Below are positions 1-6,676 of a DNA stretch of 15,241 nucleotides, in pieces (within the stretch, counting starts at the first letter, position 1; every line of letters starts with the position of its first letter). A model generated the notes under the pieces. That model was given only the letters and a program-made list of their open reading frames with translations. It had not been told where the DNA came from and searched no databases. Position numbers and translations under genes: made by a program. Origin of the DNA: Eubacteriaceae bacterium (GTDB lineage: Bacteria; Bacillota; Clostridia; Eubacteriales; Anaerofustaceae); NCBI GenBank assembly GCA_017613995.1, contig JAGACT010000168.1, positions 1-15,241 on the forward strand. Reading direction: 5' to 3'.

Positions 1-70
1 AAACATACTATACATCCATAAGAATGTCAATATGGAAAACAAAAAGAACGCCGCATTTCCGGGCATTCCT

Positions 71-97
71 CTCCCGCTTACTGCGTTGAAGCGGGAG
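71..97 (-). terminator. 3' hairpin after the first serine hydrolase gene
   Basis: A perfect 9-bp inverted repeat (CTCCCGCTT / AAGCGGGAG, 9-nt loop) lies about 30 bases after the stop codon of the minus-strand hydrolase gene. No T-run follows directly on the minus strand; a T-rich stretch (CTTTTTGTTTTCC) comes about 25 bases later. It is probably the transcript's 3' structure or a weak terminator. Nothing else is visible in positions 1-125. Confidence 0.45.
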
Positions 98-125
98 TCT
101 CCTGCCCTGCGGCTCCGATGAATGG

Positions 126-1502
126 TTACAGTTTTTTGCAGGTAAAACCGTCGAACGTGAGGCAGCCTTCCCCGAATTTAAGATCCAGCATGCCTCCCTT
201 GCGGCCGAACTCGTCCTCCCCGATGGGGTAGAGCCTGAATTCCATCCTGTCGCCGTCCTCGTCGAAGGCCACGGCGTGAAGCTCCCCGTCCTTCATGAAG
301 ATCCCGTCCACGGCGAAATCGGATCCTTCGGGATGCTCATAGCGTCCGCAGAAGCTCTCCCACTTCGATCTGTCCGGATCGCTGATGGCGATCTCCTCGA
401 TGGTCTTCACGGGAGCGGCCTCTTTGTCCCTTGCGATCTCGCGCATCCCGTCGTAAAAGCCGTCGAGGGCTCTGTAATCTTCGGGCTCGCGGTTCATCAG
501 CAGCACCAGCACCCTGTCCGCGTCGATGAAGCGCTCGAACCAGGTGATGACTCCGGGCATGCCTCCGCTGTGGCTGACGATGAGCCCGAAACGCTCATCC
601 CTGCCTGTCCCCCAGCCGAAACCGTATCCCAGACCTTCTTCGCCGTCGTAAACGGCGTCCTGCCCGCTGCTGAGCTTTGCGGCAGCGTACATGAGCTGCT
701 GCTCTTCGGCGGTCAGCACCTTTTCCTCCCGGAGCGCTCTGTCCCATTTCAGCATGTCGAAGATATCGGTGTACACGTAGTCGTCGCCGTTGAGTCCGTC
801 GAAGGCGGTCACGTCGCGGTCCTCCTCGGAGTCCACGTCGGAAACGAACCTGCCGTTCTCGTATACGGTCGCCGCGGCGTACTTTTCAAAGGGAACGCCG
901 TCGCGGCGGATATGGCAGCATCGGGTATTTCTCATTCCCGCGGGCTCGAAGATGTTCTGCTGCAGGAACTGCTCGTATGGCATTCCGGAGAGCCGCTCCA
1001 CCGCCAGCGCCAGCAGATTGTAGCCGGTGTTGGAGTATTCGAGCTTCTCCCCCGGGGCGAAGGAGGGCTTCAGCTTCGTCTCGCTCAGGAAGCGCGGTAT
1101 CTCGTCGTTGCCCGGGACCCTTTTTTCTTGCCTCCAGATCCGGATGAACCAGTCCTCGTCGTCGAAATAATCGGGCACTCCCCCGGTATGGGTCAGAAGA
1201 TGCCGTACCGTAACGTCCTGGTACGAGCTCAGCTCGGCAAAGAACTTCGTGATCCGATCCTCCAGGCTCAGCTTTCCCTGCCTCACCAGCAGCATGACCG
1301 CCGACGCCGTGAACTGCTTGCTCACTGAGGCGAGCTGAAAGATGCTGTCTTCCGTGAGGGGGATGCTGTTATCCGGATCCCGCCACCCGAGGGCGCCTTT
1401 GGAGACTGTCTGTCCGTTCTCGGCGTAGAGCCAGGCGCCGTTGAAGCCGCCCTTCTCATGGGACTGCCGGGCAAGACCGTACATCATTTCATTTTTATCC
1501 AT
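126..1502 (-). CDS. Serine hydrolase, beta-lactamase fold (peptidase S12 / class C-like), with C-terminal beta domain
   Basis: The 458-residue protein has the three active-site motifs of the penicillin-binding-protein/class C beta-lactamase fold: S59-V-S-K62 (nucleophile serine and lysine), Y156-S-N158, and H311-S-G-G314 in place of KTG. A conserved HLLTHTGG segment lies at 101-108. Residues 375-458 form an extra region beginning GRYEH that resembles the beta-barrel tails (DUF3471-like) of S12 peptidases and esterases. No signal peptide or transmembrane segment is visible, so it is probably a cytoplasmic esterase, amidase or D-amino-acid peptidase rather than a resistance enzyme. The start is supported by AGAGGG about 8 bases upstream. 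It begins 15 bases after the stop of the acetyltransferase-hydrolase fusion and is probably co-transcribed with it. The family is clear; the substrate is unknown. Confidence 0.88.
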   Translation of the reverse strand: MDKNEMMYGLARQSHEKGGFNGAWLYAENGQTVSKGALGWRDPDNSIPLTEDSIFQLASVSKQFTASAVMLLVRQGKLSLEDRITKFFAELSSYQDVTVRHLLTHTGGVPDYFDDEDWFIRIWRQEKRVPGNDEIPRFLSETKLKPSFAPGEKLEYSNTGYNLLALAVERLSGMPYEQFLQQNIFEPAGMRNTRCCHIRRDGVPFEKYAAATVYENGRFVSDVDSEEDRDVTAFDGLNGDDYVYTDIFDMLKWDRALREEKVLTAEEQQLMYAAAKLSSGQDAVYDGEEGLGYGFGWGTGRDERFGLIVSHSGGMPGVITWFERFIDADRVLVLLMNREPEDYRALDGFYDGMREIARDKEAAPVKTIEEIAISDPDRSKWESFCGRYEHPEGSDFAVDGIFMKDGELHAVAFDEDGDRMEFRLYPIGEDEFGRKGGMLDLKFGEGCLTFDGFTCKKL

Positions 1503-1517
1503 GTATGTCCCTCTCTT

Positions 1518-3008
1518 TTATTCCAGTCCGTATTTAAAGATCCCGCAGGAGATATCGTCCATCCCCTCGTCGGCCGCCTCCGTGACGTTGTTGTACATCA
1601 CCGTGACGCAAAGGTCCTTCGTAAGGGAGAAGACCCAGCTGGTCAGAAAGCCCCGGTTTTCTCCTCCGTGGCCCGCCACTGTGTCTTCGCGGGCTTCGGA
1701 ATCCCACACGTAGAGGCACAGGCCGTAATCGTCCATGACCGGGCTCATCATGCGACGGGCGGTCTCCTTTTTAAGGAAGCCTCCCTCCTGGTAGCTCCTC
1801 GAGAGGGCTATGCCCGCCTTTGCCAGATCGGTAGGCGTGGACCACAGGCCCGCGGCGGCGTGCTCGGGATAATAGTGATATCCGTGCTCCGGATCCTCCT
1901 TCAGGCCCAGCCTGCCGCCGAAGGCGGCGGCGGGAACGAGCTCATCGGGAAGAGGCTGGAAGTATCCGGTATGAGCGAGTTCCAGGGGCCCGGCGACTTC
2001 CTTCCGGAAAGCCTCCCTCAGCGTGGTACCGGTGATCCTGGTGAAGGCCAGCTCCGCCAGGGTGATGCCGCCGCCGGAATACATGTGCTGTGCTCCGCAG
2101 GGCCGTATCCTGCGAAGCTTCGGAGTGTTCCCCTTTCCGCTGAGCACGTCCTCGAGGGACAGCTCTTCGTGGAGCGCCGGGTAGCCCGGGAAACCGTGCA
2201 GGTTATAGCCCGCCGTATGGCTGAGCAGGGCGGCGAAACTCACCGGGCCCCTTCTTACGAATTCCGGCACGACGCCGGATATGTCCGCGTCCGGGTCGAT
2301 GAGCCCTTTGTCCGCGTACCTCAGAAGCGTCATGGCGAACATGGGCTTGGATACCGAACCCGCCTGGAACAGCGTATCCGGCCTCACCGGCCGGTCCTCT
2401 CCGAAGCGCGCGCTGCCGGAGCAGTAGGTGTGCAGGTCGTCGTCTTCGTCCAGGACCGCGACGCTGACGCCGTAGCCCTTCTTTCCCCGGATGCGCATGA
2501 TCCCGTCCACATCCACTCCGTATATATTCCGGATGATCCTGCGGGGACCCGTAAGCATGCGCATCAGGACGATCTCGTCACCGCAGACTTCTCCGGTCTC
2601 CCGGAAGCCCGCGCCGTGATAGAGGTGAAGCCCCTTTTCGTTTTCCGGTTCGGTGGACAGATACAGCCTGTCCGCGCCGTTGTCCCTGAAATACCTCAGG
2701 ATCTGCTGAAGCGCGGCTTTGCCGAAGCCTTTGTCCTGGTATTTACTGTCGATCATGAAACGCCACAGCCAGTAGCGCTCCGCTGGATCCTTCTCCTCAG
2801 GGGCAAAGGAGAACATGCAGAAGCCCACGAGGGTGCCGTCCGCACAGATCGCAAAGGGACGGGCCACGCCGGGGTACTCTTCATTGGTCTCGTCCGCCTC
2901 CCTCAGGGAGGCCTCATTGGGTGCGACGAAGGGCTGGTCCTCCCGAACCGAAAGCGCCAGGACGGCGTCTCTGTTGCTTTCGTTTACCGGTTCGAGTTTT
3001 ATATTCAT
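1518..3008 (-). CDS. GNAT N-acetyltransferase fused to a serine beta-lactamase-fold hydrolase
   Basis: The start was set at the ATG ending at 3008, which gives 496 residues; AAGGAG precedes it, and the upstream extension in frame looks non-coding. Residues 1-152 are a GNAT acetyltransferase similar to the spermidine/diamine acetyltransferase group. The acetyl-CoA loop Q-D-K-G-F-G is at 91-96, and LYHGAGFRETGE lies at 129-140. Residues from about 160 to 496 form a beta-lactamase/S12 hydrolase: S218-V-S-K221, LLSHTAGY at 261-268, Y310-S-G312 (YSG instead of YSN) and G446-H-G-G449. Both halves keep their key residues. No signal peptide is visible, so both activities should be cytoplasmic. It is followed 15 bases later by a second hydrolase gene, forming a two-gene unit. 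The domain calls are firm; the combined role is unknown. Confidence 0.85.
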   Translation of the reverse strand: MNIKLEPVNESNRDAVLALSVREDQPFVAPNEASLREADETNEEYPGVARPFAICADGTLVGFCMFSFAPEEKDPAERYWLWRFMIDSKYQDKGFGKAALQQILRYFRDNGADRLYLSTEPENEKGLHLYHGAGFRETGEVCGDEIVLMRMLTGPRRIIRNIYGVDVDGIMRIRGKKGYGVSVAVLDEDDDLHTYCSGSARFGEDRPVRPDTLFQAGSVSKPMFAMTLLRYADKGLIDPDADISGVVPEFVRRGPVSFAALLSHTAGYNLHGFPGYPALHEELSLEDVLSGKGNTPKLRRIRPCGAQHMYSGGGITLAELAFTRITGTTLREAFRKEVAGPLELAHTGYFQPLPDELVPAAAFGGRLGLKEDPEHGYHYYPEHAAAGLWSTPTDLAKAGIALSRSYQEGGFLKKETARRMMSPVMDDYGLCLYVWDSEAREDTVAGHGGENRGFLTSWVFSLTKDLCVTVMYNNVTEAADEGMDDISCGIFKYGLE

Positions 3009-3084
3009 AAATCGTTTTTCTCCTTGATCATTATGTTTGTTTTCAAATCGTCCGAGCAGCTGACCGGATGCTGAAAACGGGCAC

Positions 3085-3269
3085 AAAAATACCGCAGGCA
3101 AGCAGCTCCCGTAGTGGCTGCGTCCCGCGGTCTCCACTGTCCGAAAGTTACTTGAAAGGGCGCACCGAATCAGAGGGGCATCCCCCCGAAACATGCTATG
3201 CGCCTGTATTCAGCTAAGCGTTCACGAACCTGCTGTAGATCACTGGTATACGCTCCTTTTTACATTTCC
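3085..3269 (-). ncRNA. Structured RNA candidate: leader/attenuator or 6S-like small RNA
   Basis: A transcript starting at the promoter at 3276-3304 and stopping at the terminator at 3086-3131 would be about 185 nt long and contain no convincing gene. It can fold into several stems. Minus-strand GGCGCA (3199-3204) pairs with TGCGCC (3159-3164). Two 5' segments, ATACC (3245-3249) and GCAGG (3229-3233), pair with the 3' end GGTAT (3089-3093) and CCTGC (3094-3098). The last two use the same bases as the terminator stem, so closed and terminated forms exclude each other. The length and end-to-end pairing recall 6S RNA; the position 77 bases upstream of the fusion gene also fits a riboswitch-like attenuator. 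No known family could be assigned with certainty. Confidence 0.45.
3086..3131 (-). terminator. Intrinsic terminator in the leader of the acetyltransferase-hydrolase gene
   Basis: On the minus strand ACCGC, GG and GCAGC pair with GCTGC, GCC and GCGGT around a 10-nt loop, and ATTTTTG follows at once. It lies about 80 bases before the fusion gene's start codon and downstream of a strong promoter. It either ends a separate small RNA or acts as an attenuator. Confidence 0.6.
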
Positions 3270-3275
3270 GCCTAT

Positions 3276-3304
3276 ACTATACACTATTACGCCGAAAAAA
3301 TCAA
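3276..3304 (-). promoter_or_regulatory. Sigma-A-type promoter for the structured RNA and probably the fusion operon
   Basis: On the minus strand a -35 box TTGATT (3299-3304) and a -10 box TATAGT (3276-3281) are separated by exactly 17 bases. The predicted start is near 3269. This is among the best promoter matches in the window and lies about 260 bases upstream of the fusion gene start. Confidence 0.6.
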
Positions 3305-3383
3305 TGCCCGCCGCCGCCCGGATCCCCTCTTTGCGGGACCTTTCCCGCCGGATCCTTTCCGCAGATACCCGAAAAGAGACGAT

Positions 3384-3426
3384 AAAAAAAGGGAGACGGC
3401 ATGACCCGGTGTTCATGCCGTTTCCC
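3384..3426 (-). terminator. Terminator of the histidine-rich protein gene
   Basis: A 14-bp stem (3391-3404 pairing with 3413-3426, one G-T pair) with an 8-nt loop is followed on the minus strand by TTTTTTT (3384-3390). It lies about 60 bases past the stop codon of the histidine-rich gene. A second small hairpin (7-bp stem, 3451-3474, no T-run) sits between the two. Confidence 0.85.
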
Positions 3427-3483
3427 CAAAACCCTATTGCTGTCTTATGAGAAAGCCTTTTGTCTTTGGCTTTCCCCGGGATG

Positions 3484-3864
3484 TTATTTCATCAGTTCCG
3501 ACGCTTTTTCCAGAGCCTTGTTGGACTCTTCCATGAACCTTATGGCTTCGAGAATATGCGCCGACACTTCCCTCTCACCGTTCTCGGATGCCTTCTGGGC
3601 CCAGTCCCTGTAGCCGTCCATGTGGCTGGTGTTGTGCTCCACCCAGTGTTCCAGCAGCAGTTTGAGGGTCTTCATGGTCTTTTCCTCGTCATGCAGCTCC
3701 TCCTCAGTGTGCTCATGGCCGTGCTCGCTGTCATGCTCATGGGAATGGATATGGGTATGCTCATGCCCGTCATGGGTATGGGTATGCTCGTGCATGTGGA
3801 CGTGGGTATGCTCCTCTGTCTCCACCGCATCTCCGCCGGGATCCTTATGATAGTATTTCAGCAT
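3484..3864 (-). CDS. Small histidine-rich metal-binding protein
   Basis: The 126-residue protein has 16 histidines between residues 19 and 52, mostly alternating as HxH with Glu, Thr and Asp. Residues 60-126 are a charged, mainly helical segment with further histidines (LLLEHWVEHNTSH). This layout matches small Firmicutes proteins often annotated as cobalt or zinc transporter-like (DUF8180-type), but no membrane segment is present, so it is not itself a transporter. Buffering or delivery of Zn, Ni or Co in the cytoplasm is the likely role. AGGAGG lies 7 bases before the ATG. The gene stands alone, with its own candidate promoter and a strong terminator. The metal specificity cannot be read from the sequence. 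Confidence 0.8.
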   Translation of the reverse strand: MLKYYHKDPGGDAVETEEHTHVHMHEHTHTHDGHEHTHIHSHEHDSEHGHEHTEEELHDEEKTMKTLKLLLEHWVEHNTSHMDGYRDWAQKASENGEREVSAHILEAIRFMEESNKALEKASELMK

Positions 3865-3894
3865 GGTGTTCCTCCTGTGTCTTTATGTCCGCCA

Positions 3895-3925
3895 CCGGCA
3901 GGGGAAGGTCCTTCCCTGCAGCCGG
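3895..3925 (-). other. Leader hairpin upstream of the histidine-rich gene
   Basis: GCAGGG and GAAGG pair with CCTTCCCTGC with one bulged G, flanked by CCGG/CCGG, in the predicted 5' untranslated region 30 bases before the start codon. It has no T-run, so it is not a terminator. It may affect translation or mRNA stability. Confidence 0.4.
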
Positions 3926-3970
3926 ATACCGCCTGTAGGATATTATGAACTATTTGCGGGCGGTATGAAA
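3926..3970 (-). promoter_or_regulatory. Candidate promoter with a spaced inverted repeat (operator?) for the histidine-rich gene
   Basis: Minus-strand TTTCAT (3965-3970) and CATAAT (3942-3947) are 17 bases apart and make a weak promoter. A perfect 8-bp inverted repeat, ATACCGCC (3926-3933) and GGCGGTAT (3959-3966) with a 25-bp spacer, brackets the -10 box and overlaps the -35 box. That placement would suit a repressor or metal sensor. The promoter and operator are inferred; the repeat is directly visible. Confidence 0.35.
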
Positions 3971-4024
3971 GCCCCCCCGGGGGATATTCGGGCCAAAAAA
4001 GATGAGGAGTCCGCCCGGAGCGGC

Positions 4025-4053
4025 AAAAAAGAAGGCGGATCCTTCGATCCGCC
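4025..4053 (-). terminator. Terminator of the aldo/keto reductase gene
   Basis: A perfect 8-bp stem, GGCGGATC/GATCCGCC with a 4-nt loop (4034-4053), is followed on the minus strand by TTCTTTTTT. It lies about 25 bases after the reductase stop codon. Confidence 0.85.
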
Positions 4054-4077
4054 CGTGATATTTTATTCCTGTGCGCG

Positions 4078-5211
4078 TCAGCCCTCGAAGTATGCTCTGA
4101 CTTTCTTGAGCAGTTCGGGGATCTCCAGCTTCTGGGGGCATGCGTCCATGCACTGTCCGCACTCCACGCAGTCCGCCAGATTGGTGCAGTCGCGGTTGTA
4201 GGTGCGCAGCTGGGCTTCCTTGTTGCCGAACTTGACGGCGGTGTTGTAGGACGAGAACGCTCTGGGGATGGGTATCTCCTGGGGGCATCCCGCCACGCAG
4301 TAACGGCACGCGGTGCAGGGGATGGTCTCCACTGTGGCCAGGAAGTTCCTGATGTCATCGATGCAGGCCTCTTCCTCCTTGGTGAGGCAGCCCACAGCGG
4401 CCCTGTCGGCGATCTCAACGTTCTCCACCACCTGGGGCAGAGCGCTCATGCCGCTGAGGACCACGTGCAGGTTCTCCTTGTCGAAGACGTATCTGAGTCC
4501 CAGCTCGGCGCTGGATTCGGTGATGCCGTGCTTCGCCTTGATGTCCTCGATCTGCCTGTAGTCCGGGAAGATCAGGTTGCCGCCCTTGAGGGGCTCCATG
4601 ATGTTAAGGGGTATGCCCTTGGACTTGGCGTATGCCATGCCCTTATCGCCGGCCTGGATCTCGTGGTCGAGATAGTTGTACTGGATCTGGGCGAAGTCCC
4701 AGTTGTAGTCGTCGATGATCTTTACGAAACGGTCATAGTCGTCATGGAAGGAGAATCCCATATAGCGGATGATCCCCTTGGCTCTCTTTTCGTTGAGGAA
4801 CTCGACTATGTTGTAGTCGTTCTTGAGCCTGTCCCACTGGTCTCCGTGGAGGCCGTGGATAAGATAGAAGTCGATATGGTCGGTCCTGAGTCTTTCCAGC
4901 TGGGTGGCCAGCATCTTTTCGGGATCGAATCCGGGCTTGCCGATCTCAAGGGTGAACAGCTTGGTGGCGATATTCACCTTGTCGCGCAGATTGTTCTTTT
5001 CCAGGATCTCTCCGAGGGCCTTCTCGGAAAAACCGTTGTGATACGGATATGCCGTATCGTAGTAGTTGATGCCGTGCTCATAGGCGTAAAGGAGCATCTC
5101 CTCGACCTTTTCCATGTCTATCTGGGACTGGTCGTTGTTGAGCACGGGAAGTCTCATAAGGCCGAAGCCCAGTACGGAGATCTTTTCACCGTGAAAATCG
5201 TTGTACCTCAT
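4078..5211 (-). CDS. Aldo/keto reductase with C-terminal 2x[4Fe-4S] ferredoxin domain
   Basis: Residues 1 to about 275 form the (beta/alpha)8 aldo/keto reductase domain with the catalytic tetrad D52, Y55, K84 and H119. Residues 299-309 (C299, C302, C305, C309) and 348-358 (C348, C351, C354, C358) are two CxxCxxCxxxCP motifs that should bind two 4Fe-4S clusters. This architecture is common in anaerobic Clostridia as stand-alone proteins annotated as predicted oxidoreductases of the aldo/keto reductase family; the physiological substrate is usually unknown. The clusters suggest electron exchange with ferredoxin rather than simple NADPH chemistry. At 377 residues it is full length. AGAGG lies 8 bases before the ATG. 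It is a single-gene unit with its own promoter and terminator, oriented away from the CE1 esterase. The call is firm. Confidence 0.93.
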   Translation of the reverse strand: MRYNDFHGEKISVLGFGLMRLPVLNNDQSQIDMEKVEEMLLYAYEHGINYYDTAYPYHNGFSEKALGEILEKNNLRDKVNIATKLFTLEIGKPGFDPEKMLATQLERLRTDHIDFYLIHGLHGDQWDRLKNDYNIVEFLNEKRAKGIIRYMGFSFHDDYDRFVKIIDDYNWDFAQIQYNYLDHEIQAGDKGMAYAKSKGIPLNIMEPLKGGNLIFPDYRQIEDIKAKHGITESSAELGLRYVFDKENLHVVLSGMSALPQVVENVEIADRAAVGCLTKEEEACIDDIRNFLATVETIPCTACRYCVAGCPQEIPIPRAFSSYNTAVKFGNKEAQLRTYNRDCTNLADCVECGQCMDACPQKLEIPELLKKVRAYFEG

Positions 5212-5241
5212 TGCTTTACCTCTTTCATGAATGCTTGCTTC

Positions 5242-5263
5242 GGCAGGATGGGTACATCCTGCC
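5242..5263 (-). other. Hairpin at the 5' end of the reductase mRNA
   Basis: A perfect 9-bp inverted repeat (GGCAGGATG / CATCCTGCC, 4-nt loop) begins where the transcript predicted from the -10 box at 5271-5276 would start. It could protect the mRNA 5' end or serve as an operator. The repeat is visible; its function is inferred. Confidence 0.5.
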
Positions 5264-5270
5264 TGGTATT

Positions 5271-5299
5271 ATTATACTTCCAAACATATGATATAAACC
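5271..5299 (-). promoter_or_regulatory. Candidate promoter of the reductase gene
   Basis: A perfect minus-strand TATAAT (5271-5276) lies 60 bases before the start codon. The region 17 bases upstream (GGTTTA, 5294-5299) is a poor -35 box, so the promoter may need an activator or the -35 position may differ. Confidence 0.45.
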
Positions 5300-5328
5300 A
5301 TTACTTTATGAAAAATGTTGGCGCCGTC

Positions 5329-5350
5329 CCGGGAGTGCCCGGAGTTTTTT
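5329..5350 (+). terminator. Short terminator-like hairpin between divergent promoters
   Basis: CCGGG-agtg-CCCGG followed by AG and TTTTTT on the plus strand. No plus-strand gene lies just upstream, so its purpose is unclear. It may block antisense transcription entering the CE1 esterase gene, or be chance. Confidence 0.35.
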
Positions 5351-5357
5351 CCCTCTT

Positions 5358-5386
5358 TTTACCCTTTGTGTGTTAAAATAGATAAT
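5358..5386 (+). promoter_or_regulatory. Candidate promoter of the CE1 esterase gene
   Basis: TTTACC (5358-5363) and GATAAT (5381-5386) are 17 bases apart. The ATG is 44 bases further on, with TTAGGAG about 8 bases before it. Confidence 0.45.
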
Positions 5387-5430
5387 AAGCCTTTTTTCAG
5401 GCCACAACAAAAGACATTAGGAGTTAACAG

Positions 5431-6567
5431 ATGAAAAGACCACTTAATACGGTATTTGAATCCCACGCACTGTTTTTCCAGCCCGCGTACATGGAGATGA
5501 GGCTGACCCAGGGCGGGCCCAAGCACTTTTACGGCTACAAGGGAGTGGACGCCGACTGGGACGGCAACGTCACCTTCACGATGTACGCCCCCGAAGCGAA
5601 GAGCGTCGGCATAAGCGGCCTTCTGGGCAGCTACGGAGACGAGATAATGCCCCTGGATAAAAAGGAGGACGGCTTCTGGAGCAAGACATACCCCAACGTG
5701 GAGCCCGGTTTCCACTACTGCCACTTCTACGTGGACGGACAGCCCGTGATGAACCCCCAGGCACCCTTCGGATACGGCAGCCACGAGGTGGAGAACTACT
5801 TCGAAGTCCCCGATAAGGATTTCGACTTCTATCTCGACAAGGACGTTCCCCACGGCACGGTCCGCATGGAATACTACAAATCCTCCCGCACCGGCCTTTC
5901 GCACCTTATGTACGTGTACGTTCCCGCGGGATATGACGAGAACCCGGACAAAAAGTATCCGGTCATGTACCTGAACCACGGCGGAGGAGAGACCGAGACC
6001 GGCTGGCTCTGGCAGGGGAAGATCAACTTCATCGCGGACAACCTCATCGCAGAGGGCAAGTGCAAAGAGATGCTGATCGTCATGGGAGATCTGTGGGACA
6101 TCAACTACGGGAACGAGGACGAGTTCCTGGCGGGGGACTATGATTCCCTGCTCATCAACGACGTCATCCCCTTCGTGGAAAAGAAGTACCGCGTGCTGGC
6201 GGACTGCGACAGCAGAGCCCTGGCGGGCCTGTCCATGGGTTCCTATCACACCGGCATGGCCGCCTGCAACAATCCCGGAGTATTCGGCTACGTGGCGATG
6301 CTCTCCGGCAGCTACAACGACCGCTGGTACAAGTGGGTCTGCTGCCGCGACGTCATCGAGAACAGCGAGGAATTCAGGAAGAAGACGAAGCTGTTCTACA
6401 TGTCCATCGGAACGGACGAGACCAGGCTCTATCCCACGGTGCAGGAGAACGTGGAATTTTTGAAGAAGAACGGGGTGAATACCGACTACTTCGAGTGCCC
6501 GGGCCTGCATATCTGGACGGTATGGAGAAAGAGCATCTGTGTGTTCATGCAGAAGCTCTTCAGATAA
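5431..6567 (+). CDS. CE1-type esterase (feruloyl/acetyl esterase-like) with N-terminal beta-sandwich domain
   Basis: The 378-residue protein has an N-terminal immunoglobulin-like E-set region (about 35-130, with VTFTMYAPEAKSVGI and NPQAPFGYGS) resembling CBM48 domains. An alpha/beta hydrolase domain of the CE1/esterase-D type follows. The nucleophile is S268 in G266-L-S-M-G270, the likely acid is D329 in GTDE, and the histidine is H360 in the family's HxWxxWR segment (H360-I-W-T-V-W-R). MYLNHGGGETE (179-189) is the oxyanion-hole region. CE1 members with this arrangement cleave ferulate or acetate from arabinoxylan side chains. No signal peptide is visible, so it should act on imported oligosaccharides or small esters. 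It is a single-gene unit with its own promoter and terminator, next to the arabinose locus. The family is firm; the substrate is inferred. Confidence 0.88.
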   Translation: MKRPLNTVFESHALFFQPAYMEMRLTQGGPKHFYGYKGVDADWDGNVTFTMYAPEAKSVGISGLLGSYGDEIMPLDKKEDGFWSKTYPNVEPGFHYCHFYVDGQPVMNPQAPFGYGSHEVENYFEVPDKDFDFYLDKDVPHGTVRMEYYKSSRTGLSHLMYVYVPAGYDENPDKKYPVMYLNHGGGETETGWLWQGKINFIADNLIAEGKCKEMLIVMGDLWDINYGNEDEFLAGDYDSLLINDVIPFVEKKYRVLADCDSRALAGLSMGSYHTGMAACNNPGVFGYVAMLSGSYNDRWYKWVCCRDVIENSEEFRKKTKLFYMSIGTDETRLYPTVQENVEFLKKNGVNTDYFECPGLHIWTVWRKSICVFMQKLFR

Positions 6568-6592
6568 CACCGATTGAACAGGAACCGATCAG

Positions 6593-6617
6593 GCGCGGCC
6601 CATGGCCGCGCTTTTTT
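6593..6617 (+). terminator. Terminator of the CE1 esterase gene
   Basis: A perfect 8-bp GC-rich stem (GCGCGGCC / GGCCGCGC, loop CAT) is followed by TTTTTT, 25 bases after the stop codon. It is a strong plus-strand terminator. Confidence 0.92.
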
Positions 6618-6628
6618 GGACGGAAACG

Positions 6629-6655
6629 AAAAAGGCCTTCCCGGATGGGAAGGCC
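6629..6655 (-). terminator. Terminator of the araR-esterase transcript
   Basis: A perfect 9-bp stem (GGCCTTCCC / GGGAAGGCC, loop of 4) is followed on the minus strand by TTTTT, 21 bases after the stop of the last gene. It sits back to back with the CE1 terminator, so the two convergent transcripts are separated. Confidence 0.88.
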
Positions 6656-6676
6656 ATATTGCGCTTGAGATGGATA

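Noticed and set aside
1458..3074. Long plus-strand open frame opposite the acetyltransferase-hydrolase fusion
   Set aside because: Low-complexity His/Val/Arg/Gly composition and no domain, while the minus strand encodes two recognisable enzyme domains with their motifs.
3117..3140. T-box-like sequence (AGTGGAGACCGCGG) on the minus strand
   Set aside because: It has one extra base relative to the T-box core (TGGNACC) and I could not find the specifier stem; the downstream gene is not an amino-acid-related gene. It is kept only as an unclassified structured RNA.
3009..3194. 62-residue N-terminal extension of the GNAT-hydrolase fusion
   Set aside because: It overlaps the structured RNA and terminator, has no ribosome site and does not look like protein; the ATG at 3008 has AAGGAG and starts exactly at the GNAT domain.
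3700..3830. Repetitive DNA in the histidine-rich gene as a possible repeat array or CRISPR
   Set aside because: The repeats are irregular and are explained by alternating His codons in a protein-coding frame; no spacers of constant length are present.
5359..6570. 403-codon minus-strand open frame opposite the CE1 esterase
   Set aside because: It is the mirror of a clear esterase gene with catalytic motifs, promoter and terminator on the plus strand.
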